Assembly (NCBI GenBank): GCA_017629095.1
Contig: JAGBXW010000072.1
Location: 19,405-83,404, forward strand
Length of the DNA: 64,000 nucleotides
Source of the DNA: Treponema sp.
Lineage (GTDB): Bacteria; Spirochaetota; Spirochaetia; Treponematales; Treponemataceae
Direction of reading: 5' to 3'
The notes under the pieces were generated by a model. It was not told the origin of the DNA. It did no database searches and worked only from the letters and a program-made list of their open reading frames with translations. This document shows positions 42,814-51,557 of the stretch, in pieces. Position 1 is the stretch's first letter, and each line of letters starts with the position of its first letter. A program made the translations under genes and the position numbers.

Positions 42814-44913
42814 ATGGTTCATAGAGTATCATATACATTAGCTGGACAGGAATTGATTCTGGAAACTGGTCGCTTGGCAAAGCAAGCCAATGGTTCTGTC
42901 TACGCTCAGTTTGGCGGTTCCGCCGTTATTGCCACAGCCTGTGCTTCCAGCGAGGCTCGTGAGGGACTGGATTTTGTTCCCGTAACTGTTGATTACAACG
43001 AAAAATACTACGCCGCCGGAAAGATTCCCGGTGGATTTATTAAGCGTGAAGGTCGTCCAAAGGACAAGGAAATCCTTGTTTCCCGCCTTATTGACCGCCC
43101 CATGCGCCCCTTGTTTGAGGTAGCCTTTGGCCGTGAGATTCAGATTGTACCTACCTGTATTTCTTCCGACCAGGTAAACCCACCTGACATTCTGGCTGTA
43201 ATCGCCAGTTCTGCCGCCGTTGTTATTTCCGACATTCCTTTTAACGGTCCTGTAGCTGGTGTTCGTGTGGCCTATGTTGACGGTCAGTACGTTATTAACC
43301 CCACCTACGAGCAGATTGACAAGGCTGAACTGGAAATTGTAGTTGCAGGAACTGCAGAAGGCTTTACCATGGTAGAAGGTGGTGCCAAGGAAGTTTCCGA
43401 GGAAATCATGCTGGGGGCTCTGGCTAAGGCTCAGGAATTCATCACCGATATGTGTCATCTTCAGGATGAGCTTCGCAAATTGGCTGGAAAGGAAAAGTTG
43501 CCCCTTTGTCCCTCCACTGCCACACTGGAAAACAAGGATGCTATGTTGGCAGAAGCCATGCCCAAGATGGAAGAAGCTTGCTTTGTAAAGGGTAAGCATC
43601 AGCGTCACGAGGCAATTGGGGCTGTAAAGGCTAGCTTGGCAGAAAAATATGCTGAGCAGCTGGAAGATGACTTGCAGAAGAAACTTTTCAACGGTTTGTT
43701 TGAAGATATGGAATACAATATCCTTCGCAAGAGCATTCTTGATAAGGGAATCCGTGTAGACGGCCGTGGAACAGAGGATATTCGTCCTATTACTTGTGAG
43801 ATTGACGTTCTGCCTCGTCCCCATGGTTCTGCCGTGTTCACCCGTGGTGAAACCCAGTCCTTGGCTGTTGCTACCCTTGGTACCTCCTTGGACGAGCAGG
43901 TATACGACGATATTGATGGAGACCGCCGTGAGCACTTTATCCTGCACTACAACTTCCCTCCATACTCAGTAGGTGAGGTTGGACGCATGGGAACTGGTCG
44001 CCGTGAAATTGGTCACGGAAACCTGGCCCGCCGTTCTCTTGAGGCTATGGTTCCTTCTCGGGAAACCTTCCCCTATACCATCCGTGTTGTATCCGAGATT
44101 CTTGAATCTAACGGATCTTCTTCCATGGCATCTGTTTGTGGTGGAACTCTGTGTATGTTGGCCGCTGGTGTGCCCATGAAAAAGCCTGTTGCTGGTATTG
44201 CCATGGGATTGATTACCGAAGGTGACAAATACGAAAAGTATGCCATCCTTTCTGACATTTTGGGAGAGGAAGATCACCTTGGTGACATGGACTTTAAGGT
44301 AGCAGGAACGGTAGACGGAATCACTGGTTTCCAGATGGACATTAAGATTGCTGGTGTTACCACAGAAATTATGCAGAAGGCTCTGGATCAGGCTCGTCGT
44401 GGTCGCCTCCACATCCTGAACATCATGAACCAGACCATTAGCAAGCCTGCTGAAAAAATCAGTGAGTATGCTCCCAAGATTGAATCCATGAAGATTGATG
44501 TGGACAAGATTGGTGCCCTCATTGGTCCCGGTGGAAAGGTAATCAAGGGTATTTGTGCTGCCCACGATGTAAAGATTGACACCGAGGACGATGGAACTGT
44601 TATCATCTACGGTAAGAACGGGAAGGCCACTGATGCTGCTAAGGCTGCAGTTAAGGCCATTGTAGAAGACCCAGAAGTAGGAACAATCTACAACGGAACT
44701 GTTAAGCGGATTATGGACTTTGGTGCCTTTGTGGAAATCTTGCCTGGCAAAGAAGGCTTGTGTCACATTTCCAAGCTTTCTCGCCAGCGTGTGGAGAAGG
44801 TGACCGATGTGATTAAGGAAGGTCAGCAGATTCCTGTAAAACTTTTGGAAATCGACAAGATGGGCCGCTTGAACCTGTCTTATATCGATGCCCTTGAGGA
44901 TCAGAAGAAATAA
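42814..44913 (+). CDS. pnp: Polyribonucleotide nucleotidyltransferase (PNPase)
   Basis: A phosphorolytic 3'-5' exoribonuclease. The start is ATG 42814, nine bases after AGGAG. Two RNase PH domains are visible (GSAVIATACAS, and GSAVFTRGETQSLAVATLG with GRREIGHGNLARRSL), followed by KH (IGALIGPGGKVIKGI) and S1 (GTVKRIMDFGAFVEILPGKEGLCHIS). Length is 699 residues. In other bacteria it is autoregulated through a leader hairpin like the one present here. Confidence 0.97.
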   Translation: MVHRVSYTLAGQELILETGRLAKQANGSVYAQFGGSAVIATACASSEAREGLDFVPVTVDYNEKYYAAGKIPGGFIKREGRPKDKEILVSRLIDRPMRPLFEVAFGREIQIVPTCISSDQVNPPDILAVIASSAAVVISDIPFNGPVAGVRVAYVDGQYVINPTYEQIDKAELEIVVAGTAEGFTMVEGGAKEVSEEIMLGALAKAQEFITDMCHLQDELRKLAGKEKLPLCPSTATLENKDAMLAEAMPKMEEACFVKGKHQRHEAIGAVKASLAEKYAEQLEDDLQKKLFNGLFEDMEYNILRKSILDKGIRVDGRGTEDIRPITCEIDVLPRPHGSAVFTRGETQSLAVATLGTSLDEQVYDDIDGDRREHFILHYNFPPYSVGEVGRMGTGRREIGHGNLARRSLEAMVPSRETFPYTIRVVSEILESNGSSSMASVCGGTLCMLAAGVPMKKPVAGIAMGLITEGDKYEKYAILSDILGEEDHLGDMDFKVAGTVDGITGFQMDIKIAGVTTEIMQKALDQARRGRLHILNIMNQTISKPAEKISEYAPKIESMKIDVDKIGALIGPGGKVIKGICAAHDVKIDTEDDGTVIIYGKNGKATDAAKAAVKAIVEDPEVGTIYNGTVKRIMDFGAFVEILPGKEGLCHISKLSRQRVEKVTDVIKEGQQIPVKLLEIDKMGRLNLSYIDALEDQKK

Positions 44914-45031
44914 ACTGCACTGTATAAAGCAGGGGCTGCCCAAGGAATTGTGGTGAAGTATACTGTATGATATGAGTATGCTACATCACGACTTCTGTAG
45001 GCAGCCTTTTTTTTCGGGAGTGAAATTCACC

Positions 45032-46321
45032 GTGTCGGTTACAACACAGATTTTGTCTAACAATGTGGTACTCATTACCGAGCCTGTTGCAACAGTAAAG
45101 ACTGCTGCAGTGGGCTTTTGGTTTCCTATAGGTTCTCGCTATGAGGGAAAAAATCAGCGGGGGGCTTCTCACTTTGTGGAACACATGATTTTTAAGGGTA
45201 CTCATACTCGCTCTGCCTTTGACATAGCCTTGGCCTTTGACCGCATTGGTGGCTATCTCAATGCCTTTACGGACCGAGAAACTATGTGTCTTCACTGTGT
45301 GGTACCAGCCACCCATTTGGACAAGGCTCTGGAGGTGCTGGTGGACATGTGCTCCAACTCCCGCTTTGATGAAAAAGAGCTGGAGCGGGAGCGGGCGGTG
45401 ATTCAAAGTGAAATCATTTCTTCTCAGGATGACCCAGAAGAAGCGGCCCTCGATGCTGCCAGTGAAGCTGCCTGGCCCAACCATCCTATTTCTGCCTCCA
45501 TTGCAGGTACTGTAGATGAGGTGGGCTCCTTAACTCGTGCTATCCTAGTGGAGTGGTATAAGGAGCATATTGTATCAGGGCCGTTGGTGATTTGTGCTGC
45601 AGGAAATGTGGACACTCACTTGTTGCAGCAGGTGGCAGAAACCTTGCCTCCTCGCAGTGCCTGTAGCAAGAATTGGCTCCAGGTGGCCACTTTGAATGGA
45701 CGGCAGGGGAGGGCTCCCCAGTGGCAGGGGGGCATTCAGTTTAAGGATGCACCTTTCCGCCAGATGCAATTTTTCTTGCAGCTTCCTGTGGCAGAGCCAA
45801 AATCTGCTAAGGACTACTATTGCTGGGCGGTGGCAAATGCCTTGGTGGGAGACACCATGAGTTCTCGGCTCTTTCAAAAGCTTCGGGAGGAAGGGGGCTA
45901 TAGCTACAATGTCTATAGTTTTATGACCTATTATAGCGATGCTGCCTGTTGGTGTGCCTATGCTTCTTCTGCAAAAAAAGACAGCCAAAAGGTGGTGGCC
46001 ACCCTATACAATGAATTGCGACTGTTGAAGGAAGAGGGCTTTAGTCAAGATGAGCTTGATGCAGCCTGTGAACATATTTGTGGTGAAGAAATTATTGCTT
46101 CAGAAGACATGGACTACCGTTCTAAGCGGCTTTTCCGTCACCATAGCTTTGGCTTTCCTCAAAGCACCACAGAAGAAATTGCAGACTTGATTCACAGCCT
46201 TTCCAAGGAAGAAGTAACAAGTGCCCTGCAGCAGCTCCTTGATTTTGATAAAGCCACCTTGCTGGTGTATGGCAATAATCCTACAGAAAGCTTTCAGAAA
46301 AAGATTCTTGCTGCGGTGTAG
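45032..46321 (+). CDS. M16-family zinc peptidase
   Basis: A processing-peptidase-like zinc protease. The inverted zinc motif HxxEH is visible (SHFVEHMIFKG; His47, Glu50, His51). The C-terminal half has the R/Y motif region (LREEGGYSYNVYSF), typical of M16B. GTG 45032 fits the family N-terminus and has GGGAG upstream; the open frame extends to 44972. It follows pnp and closes the operon region. Confidence 0.88.
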   Translation: MSVTTQILSNNVVLITEPVATVKTAAVGFWFPIGSRYEGKNQRGASHFVEHMIFKGTHTRSAFDIALAFDRIGGYLNAFTDRETMCLHCVVPATHLDKALEVLVDMCSNSRFDEKELERERAVIQSEIISSQDDPEEAALDAASEAAWPNHPISASIAGTVDEVGSLTRAILVEWYKEHIVSGPLVICAAGNVDTHLLQQVAETLPPRSACSKNWLQVATLNGRQGRAPQWQGGIQFKDAPFRQMQFFLQLPVAEPKSAKDYYCWAVANALVGDTMSSRLFQKLREEGGYSYNVYSFMTYYSDAACWCAYASSAKKDSQKVVATLYNELRLLKEEGFSQDELDAACEHICGEEIIASEDMDYRSKRLFRHHSFGFPQSTTEEIADLIHSLSKEEVTSALQQLLDFDKATLLVYGNNPTESFQKKILAAV

Positions 46322-46409
46322 GACTTGTGGTACCATGAAAGATACTTAGAGAGGAAGGGAATTGAGACGAGGGATGTTGTGGACAGGAATCTAGAGATGA
46401 TGTTACAAT

Positions 46410-46649
46410 ATGTGTATGGAAGGCTCAATTGAAAGTAGGGCAGAAGATCTTTTTCTTTTGCAGGTGCGTTTGTTTAGACTTGCTCAAATCAACTGGAATA
46501 TATGTGCCAAAGAATGTAGTAAGATTTTCAATGAACATGAAATATATAAGTATATAGAGACTTGTTATGATTTTTTTCATATTCAAGGAGATCAAGCCAA
46601 TTTTAACGATATAACAAAATATTTAGAAAATAAAGGGGTTGAAATATGA
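46410..46649 (+). CDS. Small DUF3791-like protein
   Basis: A 79-residue protein with the pattern of the DUF3791 family: a helix (LFLLQVRLFRLAQINW) followed by a second ending in YKYIETCYDFFHIQG, and a short C-terminal helix. ATG 46416 is an alternative start. Its stop overlaps the next start (ATGA), and the same family often accompanies DUF3990 genes, so it probably acts with that protein, perhaps as its antitoxin or partner. The locus is AT-rich and flanked by unrelated genes. Confidence 0.65.
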   Translation: MCMEGSIESRAEDLFLLQVRLFRLAQINWNICAKECSKIFNEHEIYKYIETCYDFFHIQGDQANFNDITKYLENKGVEI

Positions 46650-47224
46650 TATTAACACCAGGAGTTCTATTATATCATGCTAGTTATACTGCGGTGGAAA
46701 ATATCGATTTATCCCTTTGTGCTGATGGAAAGGATTTTGGCAAGGGATTTTACGTAACAACAGACTACAACCAAGCTTATAAGTTTGTAAAAACTTCCAT
46801 ATTAAAGGCTGTAAAAAATGGCATAAAAATTGAGAATAAAACAGTTGGATACATTTCAATTTATGAATTTAAACAAAATCAAGATTTATCCATCTTCGAA
46901 TTTGCGGAAGCCGACAAACAGTGGTTACATTGTGTGGCAAAGCATAGAAAAAATACCTTACTTGATAATTTTTCTTATAACTGGAATGTTTATGATATCA
47001 TTGTAGGTAAAATTGCCAATGATACTACAAATCAAGTACTCACTGCTTATATCAATGGATTGTATGGAGAAGTTGGAAGTGATCTTGCTGATGAAACTGC
47101 AGTACGACTTCTATTACCAAATAAACTTGCCAATCAGCTCTGTTTTAAATCTGCTAAATCACTGACAAGTTTAGTATTTAAGGAGTCACGGGAGGTGTGG
47201 ATTAATGAAGGTAAGCAAATATGA
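46646..47224 (+). CDS. DUF3990-type protein, ADP-ribosyltransferase-like
   Basis: A 192-residue cytosolic protein. LLYHASYTAVENIDL and KDFGKGFYVTTDYNQAYKF are the N-terminal and second blocks of DUF3990, which resemble ADP-ribosyltransferase motifs (His in LYH-A/G-S, then aromatic-x-T). YDIIVGKIANDT matches the later family block. If active it would transfer ADP-ribose from NAD, which in a small operon usually means a toxin. It overlaps both neighbours (4 and 20 bases), so the three are translated together. Confidence 0.7.
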   Translation: MILTPGVLLYHASYTAVENIDLSLCADGKDFGKGFYVTTDYNQAYKFVKTSILKAVKNGIKIENKTVGYISIYEFKQNQDLSIFEFAEADKQWLHCVAKHRKNTLLDNFSYNWNVYDIIVGKIANDTTNQVLTAYINGLYGEVGSDLADETAVRLLLPNKLANQLCFKSAKSLTSLVFKESREVWINEGKQI

Positions 47225-47420
47225 ATATAGTATGGAATTATTAGTGGCAATGACCGCTACTGTTCTTGCAAAACGACAAAGAGTTTCCTGTCTAGAAGCA
47301 TTTGATACCTTTATTCAATCTGAGACAGCTAATATGATTTTTGATGAAGATACTCATCTTTGGTGGAATGGTCCTGACTATCTAGCTGATGAATTTGAAA
47401 GAGAAACAAAGGCTTTGTAG
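47205..47420 (+). CDS. Small protein of the DUF3990 cassette
   Basis: A 71-residue protein, starting at ATG 47205 with GGGAGGTG upstream, inside the end of the DUF3990 gene. It contains a helix (LLVAMTATVLAKRQRVSCLEAFDTFIQS) and ends with LWWNGPDYLADEFERE. It resembles short proteins that accompany DUF3990 and DUF3791 genes. It is a candidate antitoxin or accessory protein. Confidence 0.6.
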   Translation: MKVSKYEYSMELLVAMTATVLAKRQRVSCLEAFDTFIQSETANMIFDEDTHLWWNGPDYLADEFERETKAL

Positions 47421-47468
47421 GTTTGCCTGTGTGTACTAGAAAATTGATTTTCAATCTAAGTAATCTAT

Positions 47469-47498
47469 TTGACTGTGCTCCTCTTTCTGTGATATAAT
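47469..47498 (+). promoter_or_regulatory. Strong promoter ahead of the structured RNA
   Basis: TTGACT (47469-47474), 18-base spacer, perfect TATAAT (47493-47498). Predicted start near 47505. Confidence 0.75.
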
Positions 47499-47504
47499 CT
47501 TGTC

Positions 47505-47620
47505 ATCATTCCGTGTACCCAACTCCCAGCTGTTTCGGCAGCGGACAGGAGGATGCACCTTCAAACCCCATGCGTTTCCAGGTAACCTTGTAGTTGCCAC
47601 TAGGAAAGGTATGGGGTTTT
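47505..47620 (+). ncRNA. Unassigned structured RNA or leader
   Basis: It begins at the predicted start of a strong promoter and folds into two hairpin systems. First: GTGTA/TGCAC (47513-47517 with 47554-47558), CTCC/GGAG, and GCTG/CAGC capped by TTTCGG. Second: AAACCCCAT (47563-47571) with ATGGGGTTT (47611-47619), continued by TTTCC/GGAAA and GGTAAC/GTTGCC. The sequence after the second stem (TTTTGGTGTTT) is only weakly terminator-like. It could be a small RNA or the 5' leader of the polysaccharide operon that begins 112 bases on. No known RNA family was recognised. Confidence 0.6.
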
Positions 47621-47637
47621 GGTGTTTATGGGGGTGA

Positions 47638-47713
47638 GTTCAAGATAGTATTAGCTTAAAGTTCAAGATAGTATTAGCTTAAAGTTCAAGATAGTGTTAG
47701 TTTTAAGTTCAAA
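47638..47713. repeat. Tandem 23-bp direct repeats (about 3.3 copies)
   Basis: Two identical copies (47638-47660, 47661-47683) and one near-identical copy (47684-47706) of a 23-bp unit beginning GTTCAAGATAGT, plus a partial fourth (GTTCAAA). They end 19 bases before the flippase ATG. With no spacers between the units, this is not a CRISPR. Confidence 0.9.
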
Positions 47714-47732
47714 CTGCTTACGTTGACTTTTT

Positions 47733-49271
47733 ATGGAAGAAAAAATACAGAACACGTATAGTTCCTCAACAAAGCGAATCGCTAAAAATACCTTGATGTT
47801 GTATTTTCGCCAGATACTCATCATGTTGGTGAGTTTGTATACGGTACGAGTGGTGCTGGCTACCCTTGGGGCACAAGATTACGGGATTTATAACGTGGTG
47901 GCTGGGGTGGTGACCATGTTCAGTTTTTTAAGCGGAAGTATGGCCACAGCAAGCCAGCGATATTTTAGTTTTGCCTTGGGACAGAATGATGAAGTCCAAC
48001 TAAAACGATATTTTTCCATGTCCTTTACCATTTATTGCTTGATTGCCTTAGTAGTAGTGGTGGTGGCAGAAACCTTTGGGCTGTGGTTTGTGGAAAACAA
48101 ACTGGTTGTTCCAGCCGAACGTCAGCAGGCGGCATTCTGGATTTATCAGGCATCGGTATTTTCCACCGTCTGCACAATATTGACCGCCCCCTTCATGGCA
48201 TCCATCATCACCCACGAGGACATGAACATTTATGCCTATGTCTCGGTGGTGGAAGTGGTGCTGAAGCTGGGTATTGTATTCTTGCTGTCGTTATTTCCAG
48301 CGGACAAGCTGATTATCTATAGCCTTTTGATGGCGGCGGTTGTTTTTGTTAATACCGCAATTTATAGAACAATCTGTATAAAAAAATATTCTGAATGTAA
48401 GTTTTCATTTTTCTGGGAAAAAGATTTATTTAAGGAATTGATTAGTTATACAGGATGGAATATGTTTGGAGCTGCAGTTGGTGTTTTTAAGTTTCAAGTT
48501 GTAAACATTATTCTAAATCAATTTTTTAATCCTATTGTAAATACAGCTCGTGGTATTGCTCAGCAAGTGAATAGTGCTGTAAATAGTTTTGCCCAAAATT
48601 TTAGTACAGCTGTAAGGCCTCAGATTATAAAAACTTATGCAACTGGTGAAAAAGAAAGGATGTTACAACTTATGTTTAGAAGTTGTAAAGCAACTTTTTT
48701 GTTAATGTACGTTTTTGCCTTGCCTTTGATTTTAGAAATGCCGTATGTATTAAAAATTTGGCTAAAAAATGTTCCTGAATATGCCATTGTTTTTACAAGT
48801 TTAGCTTTGATAGATGCTTTAATTGATACAATTAGTTATCCGATTATGGCGGCTGCACAGGCTACAGGAAAAATCAAGTTATATCAATTTGTTGTTGGTG
48901 GGGTTCTTCTTTTGAATGCACCGATTACTTTTGTTGTGCTAAAATTTGGTGCAAATCCATATAGCGTTTTTATTGTTTCAATTGTTATTACTTTTGTTGC
49001 ATTTATTGTAAGACTTTGTATTTTAAAACGTTTGATAGATTTTTCTTTTTGGAAATATATATTCAAAGTTTTCTTACCAGTTGTGTGTTGTTCAGGGATT
49101 GCATTTGTTATTCCGTATTTTGTAAAAGGCTTGATGCAAGATAACTTTTTACGACTATGTATAATTGTTATTGTATCTGTTATTTGTGTAGGTTTGAGTG
49201 GATATTTTGTGGCTTTTTCAAGTGAAGAAAGGAAAATTTTTATTAATATTTTGAAAGATAAAGGAAGATAA
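47733..49271 (+). CDS. Wzx-type polysaccharide flippase
   Basis: A 512-residue inner-membrane protein with about 12 helices that would flip lipid-linked sugar repeats. The N-terminus RIAKNTLMLYFRQILIMLVSLYTVRVVLATLGAQDYGIYNVVAG is typical of this family of O-antigen or exopolysaccharide flippases. Base composition changes sharply near 48330-48370: the first 600 bases match the chromosome, the rest is AT-rich like the following genes. The protein reads intact across this boundary, so a homologous-recombination exchange is likely. Confidence 0.88.
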   Translation: MEEKIQNTYSSSTKRIAKNTLMLYFRQILIMLVSLYTVRVVLATLGAQDYGIYNVVAGVVTMFSFLSGSMATASQRYFSFALGQNDEVQLKRYFSMSFTIYCLIALVVVVVAETFGLWFVENKLVVPAERQQAAFWIYQASVFSTVCTILTAPFMASIITHEDMNIYAYVSVVEVVLKLGIVFLLSLFPADKLIIYSLLMAAVVFVNTAIYRTICIKKYSECKFSFFWEKDLFKELISYTGWNMFGAAVGVFKFQVVNIILNQFFNPIVNTARGIAQQVNSAVNSFAQNFSTAVRPQIIKTYATGEKERMLQLMFRSCKATFLLMYVFALPLILEMPYVLKIWLKNVPEYAIVFTSLALIDALIDTISYPIMAAAQATGKIKLYQFVVGGVLLLNAPITFVVLKFGANPYSVFIVSIVITFVAFIVRLCILKRLIDFSFWKYIFKVFLPVVCCSGIAFVIPYFVKGLMQDNFLRLCIIVIVSVICVGLSGYFVAFSSEERKIFINILKDKGR

Positions 49272-49275
49272 AATA

Positions 49276-50241
49276 ATGATTGATTTTTTGTGTTTATTGA
49301 AGAAATACATAAAGGTTCTTTTTCGTGAATTAGAAAGTTTTTTTCTGGTTGTTTCATGTTTTATATGTTTATTATTTAAAAAGAAATATATAATAGTGTC
49401 TGCTTGGTGTAAATATAACCATTTAGGGTTGATTAAAAAAGATAAATTGATACACAATAATTGGGGTGATGATATAAATGTTTATTTTTTAGAACTGATT
49501 TCAGGAAAAAGAGTATTAATTTATCCAGATACTAGAATTTCTCGTATGTTAAAAAAAATTCTAAGACCGAAATGTTTATTTTTTATAGGATCTGTTTTAA
49601 CGGATTTTTCTCTAGAAAAATCTATTGTTGCAGGTAGTGGAATAATGAATGACAAAATTGAATATAGTATATCAGGCAATCCTTCTTGTATACATTTTGT
49701 ACGAGGTCCTTTAACCCGAAATATTTTAATTGATAAAGGAATAAAATGTCCTGAAAAATATGGAGATCCTGCTTTGTTGTTACCTTGTTTTTATACTCCG
49801 AAGAAAAAAAAACATTATAAAATAGGTTTTATTCCTCATTATCAAGATTATCAATCAGAATTTTTTGTTAATATTTTCGGTAAAAGTAAAGATAATGATT
49901 TTTGTTTTATCAAAATGAGAGATTATTTTGTATGGACTGATGTTATAGATGATATTACATCATGCGATTTTATTATTTCATCATCTCTTCATGGTTTGAT
50001 TATTAGCGAAACATATAATATTCCATCTGCATGGGTACATTTTGGTCAGTATGTTGATGGCTGGGATTTTAAATTTTATGATTTTTATTATTCTATCGGT
50101 AAAAAATATATAAAGCCAATAGATTTGTACTCAGTTTCTCAATTATGGGATATGTATGAACATCGAGACAATTGGAAAAAAGGAGAAATAAATTATACAG
50201 AATTGATCGATACATGTAAAAATATTGGATTGATAAAATAA
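49276..50241 (+). CDS. Polysaccharide pyruvyl transferase family protein
   Basis: Expected to add pyruvate ketals (from phosphoenolpyruvate) to sugar residues. Family blocks: HNNWGDDINVYFL (about 55-67), IHFVRGPLTRNILIDKGI, KYGDPALLLP, and ISSSLHGLIISETYNIPSAW near the C-terminus. Length is 321 residues, with a hydrophobic N-terminal segment. Four bases follow the flippase stop. The gene is AT-rich. Confidence 0.87.
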   Translation: MIDFLCLLKKYIKVLFRELESFFLVVSCFICLLFKKKYIIVSAWCKYNHLGLIKKDKLIHNNWGDDINVYFLELISGKRVLIYPDTRISRMLKKILRPKCLFFIGSVLTDFSLEKSIVAGSGIMNDKIEYSISGNPSCIHFVRGPLTRNILIDKGIKCPEKYGDPALLLPCFYTPKKKKHYKIGFIPHYQDYQSEFFVNIFGKSKDNDFCFIKMRDYFVWTDVIDDITSCDFIISSSLHGLIISETYNIPSAWVHFGQYVDGWDFKFYDFYYSIGKKYIKPIDLYSVSQLWDMYEHRDNWKKGEINYTELIDTCKNIGLIK

Positions 50242-50468
50242 TATTTTTGATATTATTATAAATTATCTTTCTTATTTATAGGTATGATTTTAGGAAAACT
50301 AAAATATTTTAAATATTTAGCAATGAATATTTTGATTAATAGATAATAGCTTAATGCATCGGAAACGATGTTTAACTTTTACTGAATTTACAAGATTTAA
50401 TAAATCTTATAGAATCGATAAACAGCAAATATCAACAAAAATTTTTGAAGATATTTAAAGGACAAAAT

Positions 50469-51557
50469 ATGACTAATGAACCTTTCGTTTCTATTATTGT
50501 TCCAGTGTTTAATACTCCAGAACCTATACTACGTTCTTGTTTTGAAAGTGTAAAAAATCAAAGTAATACTAACTGGGAACTTATTGTTGTTGATGATGGT
50601 AGTTCTGAAGAGTATAAAAAAATAATTGATAAACTATGTATTGGGATCCCAAACACTAAAGTTTTTCATAAAGCAAACGGGGGAGTTTCTTCTGCTCGTA
50701 ATGAAGCTGTAAAACATGTAACAGGCGAATGGATAACTTTTTTAGATAGTGATAATACTTTACCTCAAAATACAGTTCAATATTACTTAGATACTGTGAA
50801 TGATAATGGTGATAATGACACTGACATTGTAATTGGGTTTTGTATACCCGGAACAAGAGTGTTAAAAGATTGTTTGGATATTATTACTCTAGAGAATAAC
50901 ATCCAAGAGACAATAACTGAAGTTGAAATAATAAATAATAAAAATGAGCTTGTTAACCATTTGCTAACAAACAATGTAAAAAGATGGTGTAATAGTCCGG
51001 GGTATTTCGCTGATGGTCCTGTTAGTAAGCTTATTAGAAGAAATCTTGTTGAAAAAGAACCTTTCCCAGTTAATCTTAAATGGGATGAGGATACTGTGTG
51101 GTTATTGAATATAATTTCAAAAAGTAAAAAAATACTTGTTACATATAAAATTGTATATAATACTGTTGAATATATTTATTCTGCAACACGAAGATATCGT
51201 CCTGATTGTAAGCAAGAATTTTATGATGTTTGTGTAGCAGAAAAAGAAATAGAAACAATGTTTCCTATGTGTAAAAGTGCTTTTGCATATAAACGTTTTT
51301 CAAATATTTTATTAGTTTCTAGACTTTACTTTTTTCATAAAGATAATGAAACTTCAGAAAAACAGTTATTTAAAGAATTTGTAGATTTTGTAATAAAGAA
51401 AGAAACTAAAGATGTTTGTAATGATGTATTAATATATTTAACTGAAAAAACTAAACGTAACATTATCTATCGTATTTTCTCTTTTGCTATGAAGACAGGT
51501 TGTTATTTTATATGTTGGAAAATGTTAAAATTTTATTGCCGTAAACGGGAAAAATAA
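50469..51557 (+). CDS. Family 2 glycosyltransferase
   Basis: A 362-residue GT-A glycosyltransferase: VSIIVPVFNTPE at the N-terminus, VVDDGSSEEY (nucleotide-binding Asp), then GGVSSARNEAVKHVTGEWITFLDSDN (D-x-D-like metal site). ATG 50469 is chosen because AAAGGAC precedes it; TTG 50445 gives eight more residues. The C-terminal 150 residues are unassigned and may select the acceptor. A 227-base AT-rich gap with no visible gene lies upstream, perhaps with an internal promoter. The start of the EpsG-like gene overlaps its stop. Confidence 0.88.
   Translation: MTNEPFVSIIVPVFNTPEPILRSCFESVKNQSNTNWELIVVDDGSSEEYKKIIDKLCIGIPNTKVFHKANGGVSSARNEAVKHVTGEWITFLDSDNTLPQNTVQYYLDTVNDNGDNDTDIVIGFCIPGTRVLKDCLDIITLENNIQETITEVEIINNKNELVNHLLTNNVKRWCNSPGYFADGPVSKLIRRNLVEKEPFPVNLKWDEDTVWLLNIISKSKKILVTYKIVYNTVEYIYSATRRYRPDCKQEFYDVCVAEKEIETMFPMCKSAFAYKRFSNILLVSRLYFFHKDNETSEKQLFKEFVDFVIKKETKDVCNDVLIYLTEKTKRNIIYRIFSFAMKTGCYFICWKMLKFYCRKREK

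Noticed and set aside
42838..44943. Two long minus-strand frames opposite pnp
   Set aside because: Antisense shadows of a conserved coding sequence; no ribosome-binding site or domain.
47505..47620. SRP (4.5S) RNA, tmRNA or tRNA
   Set aside because: The conserved SRP apical loop, a tRNA-like T-arm and tmRNA features are all absent.
47638..47713. Short CRISPR array
   Set aside because: The units are contiguous, with no spacers, and no cas genes are present.
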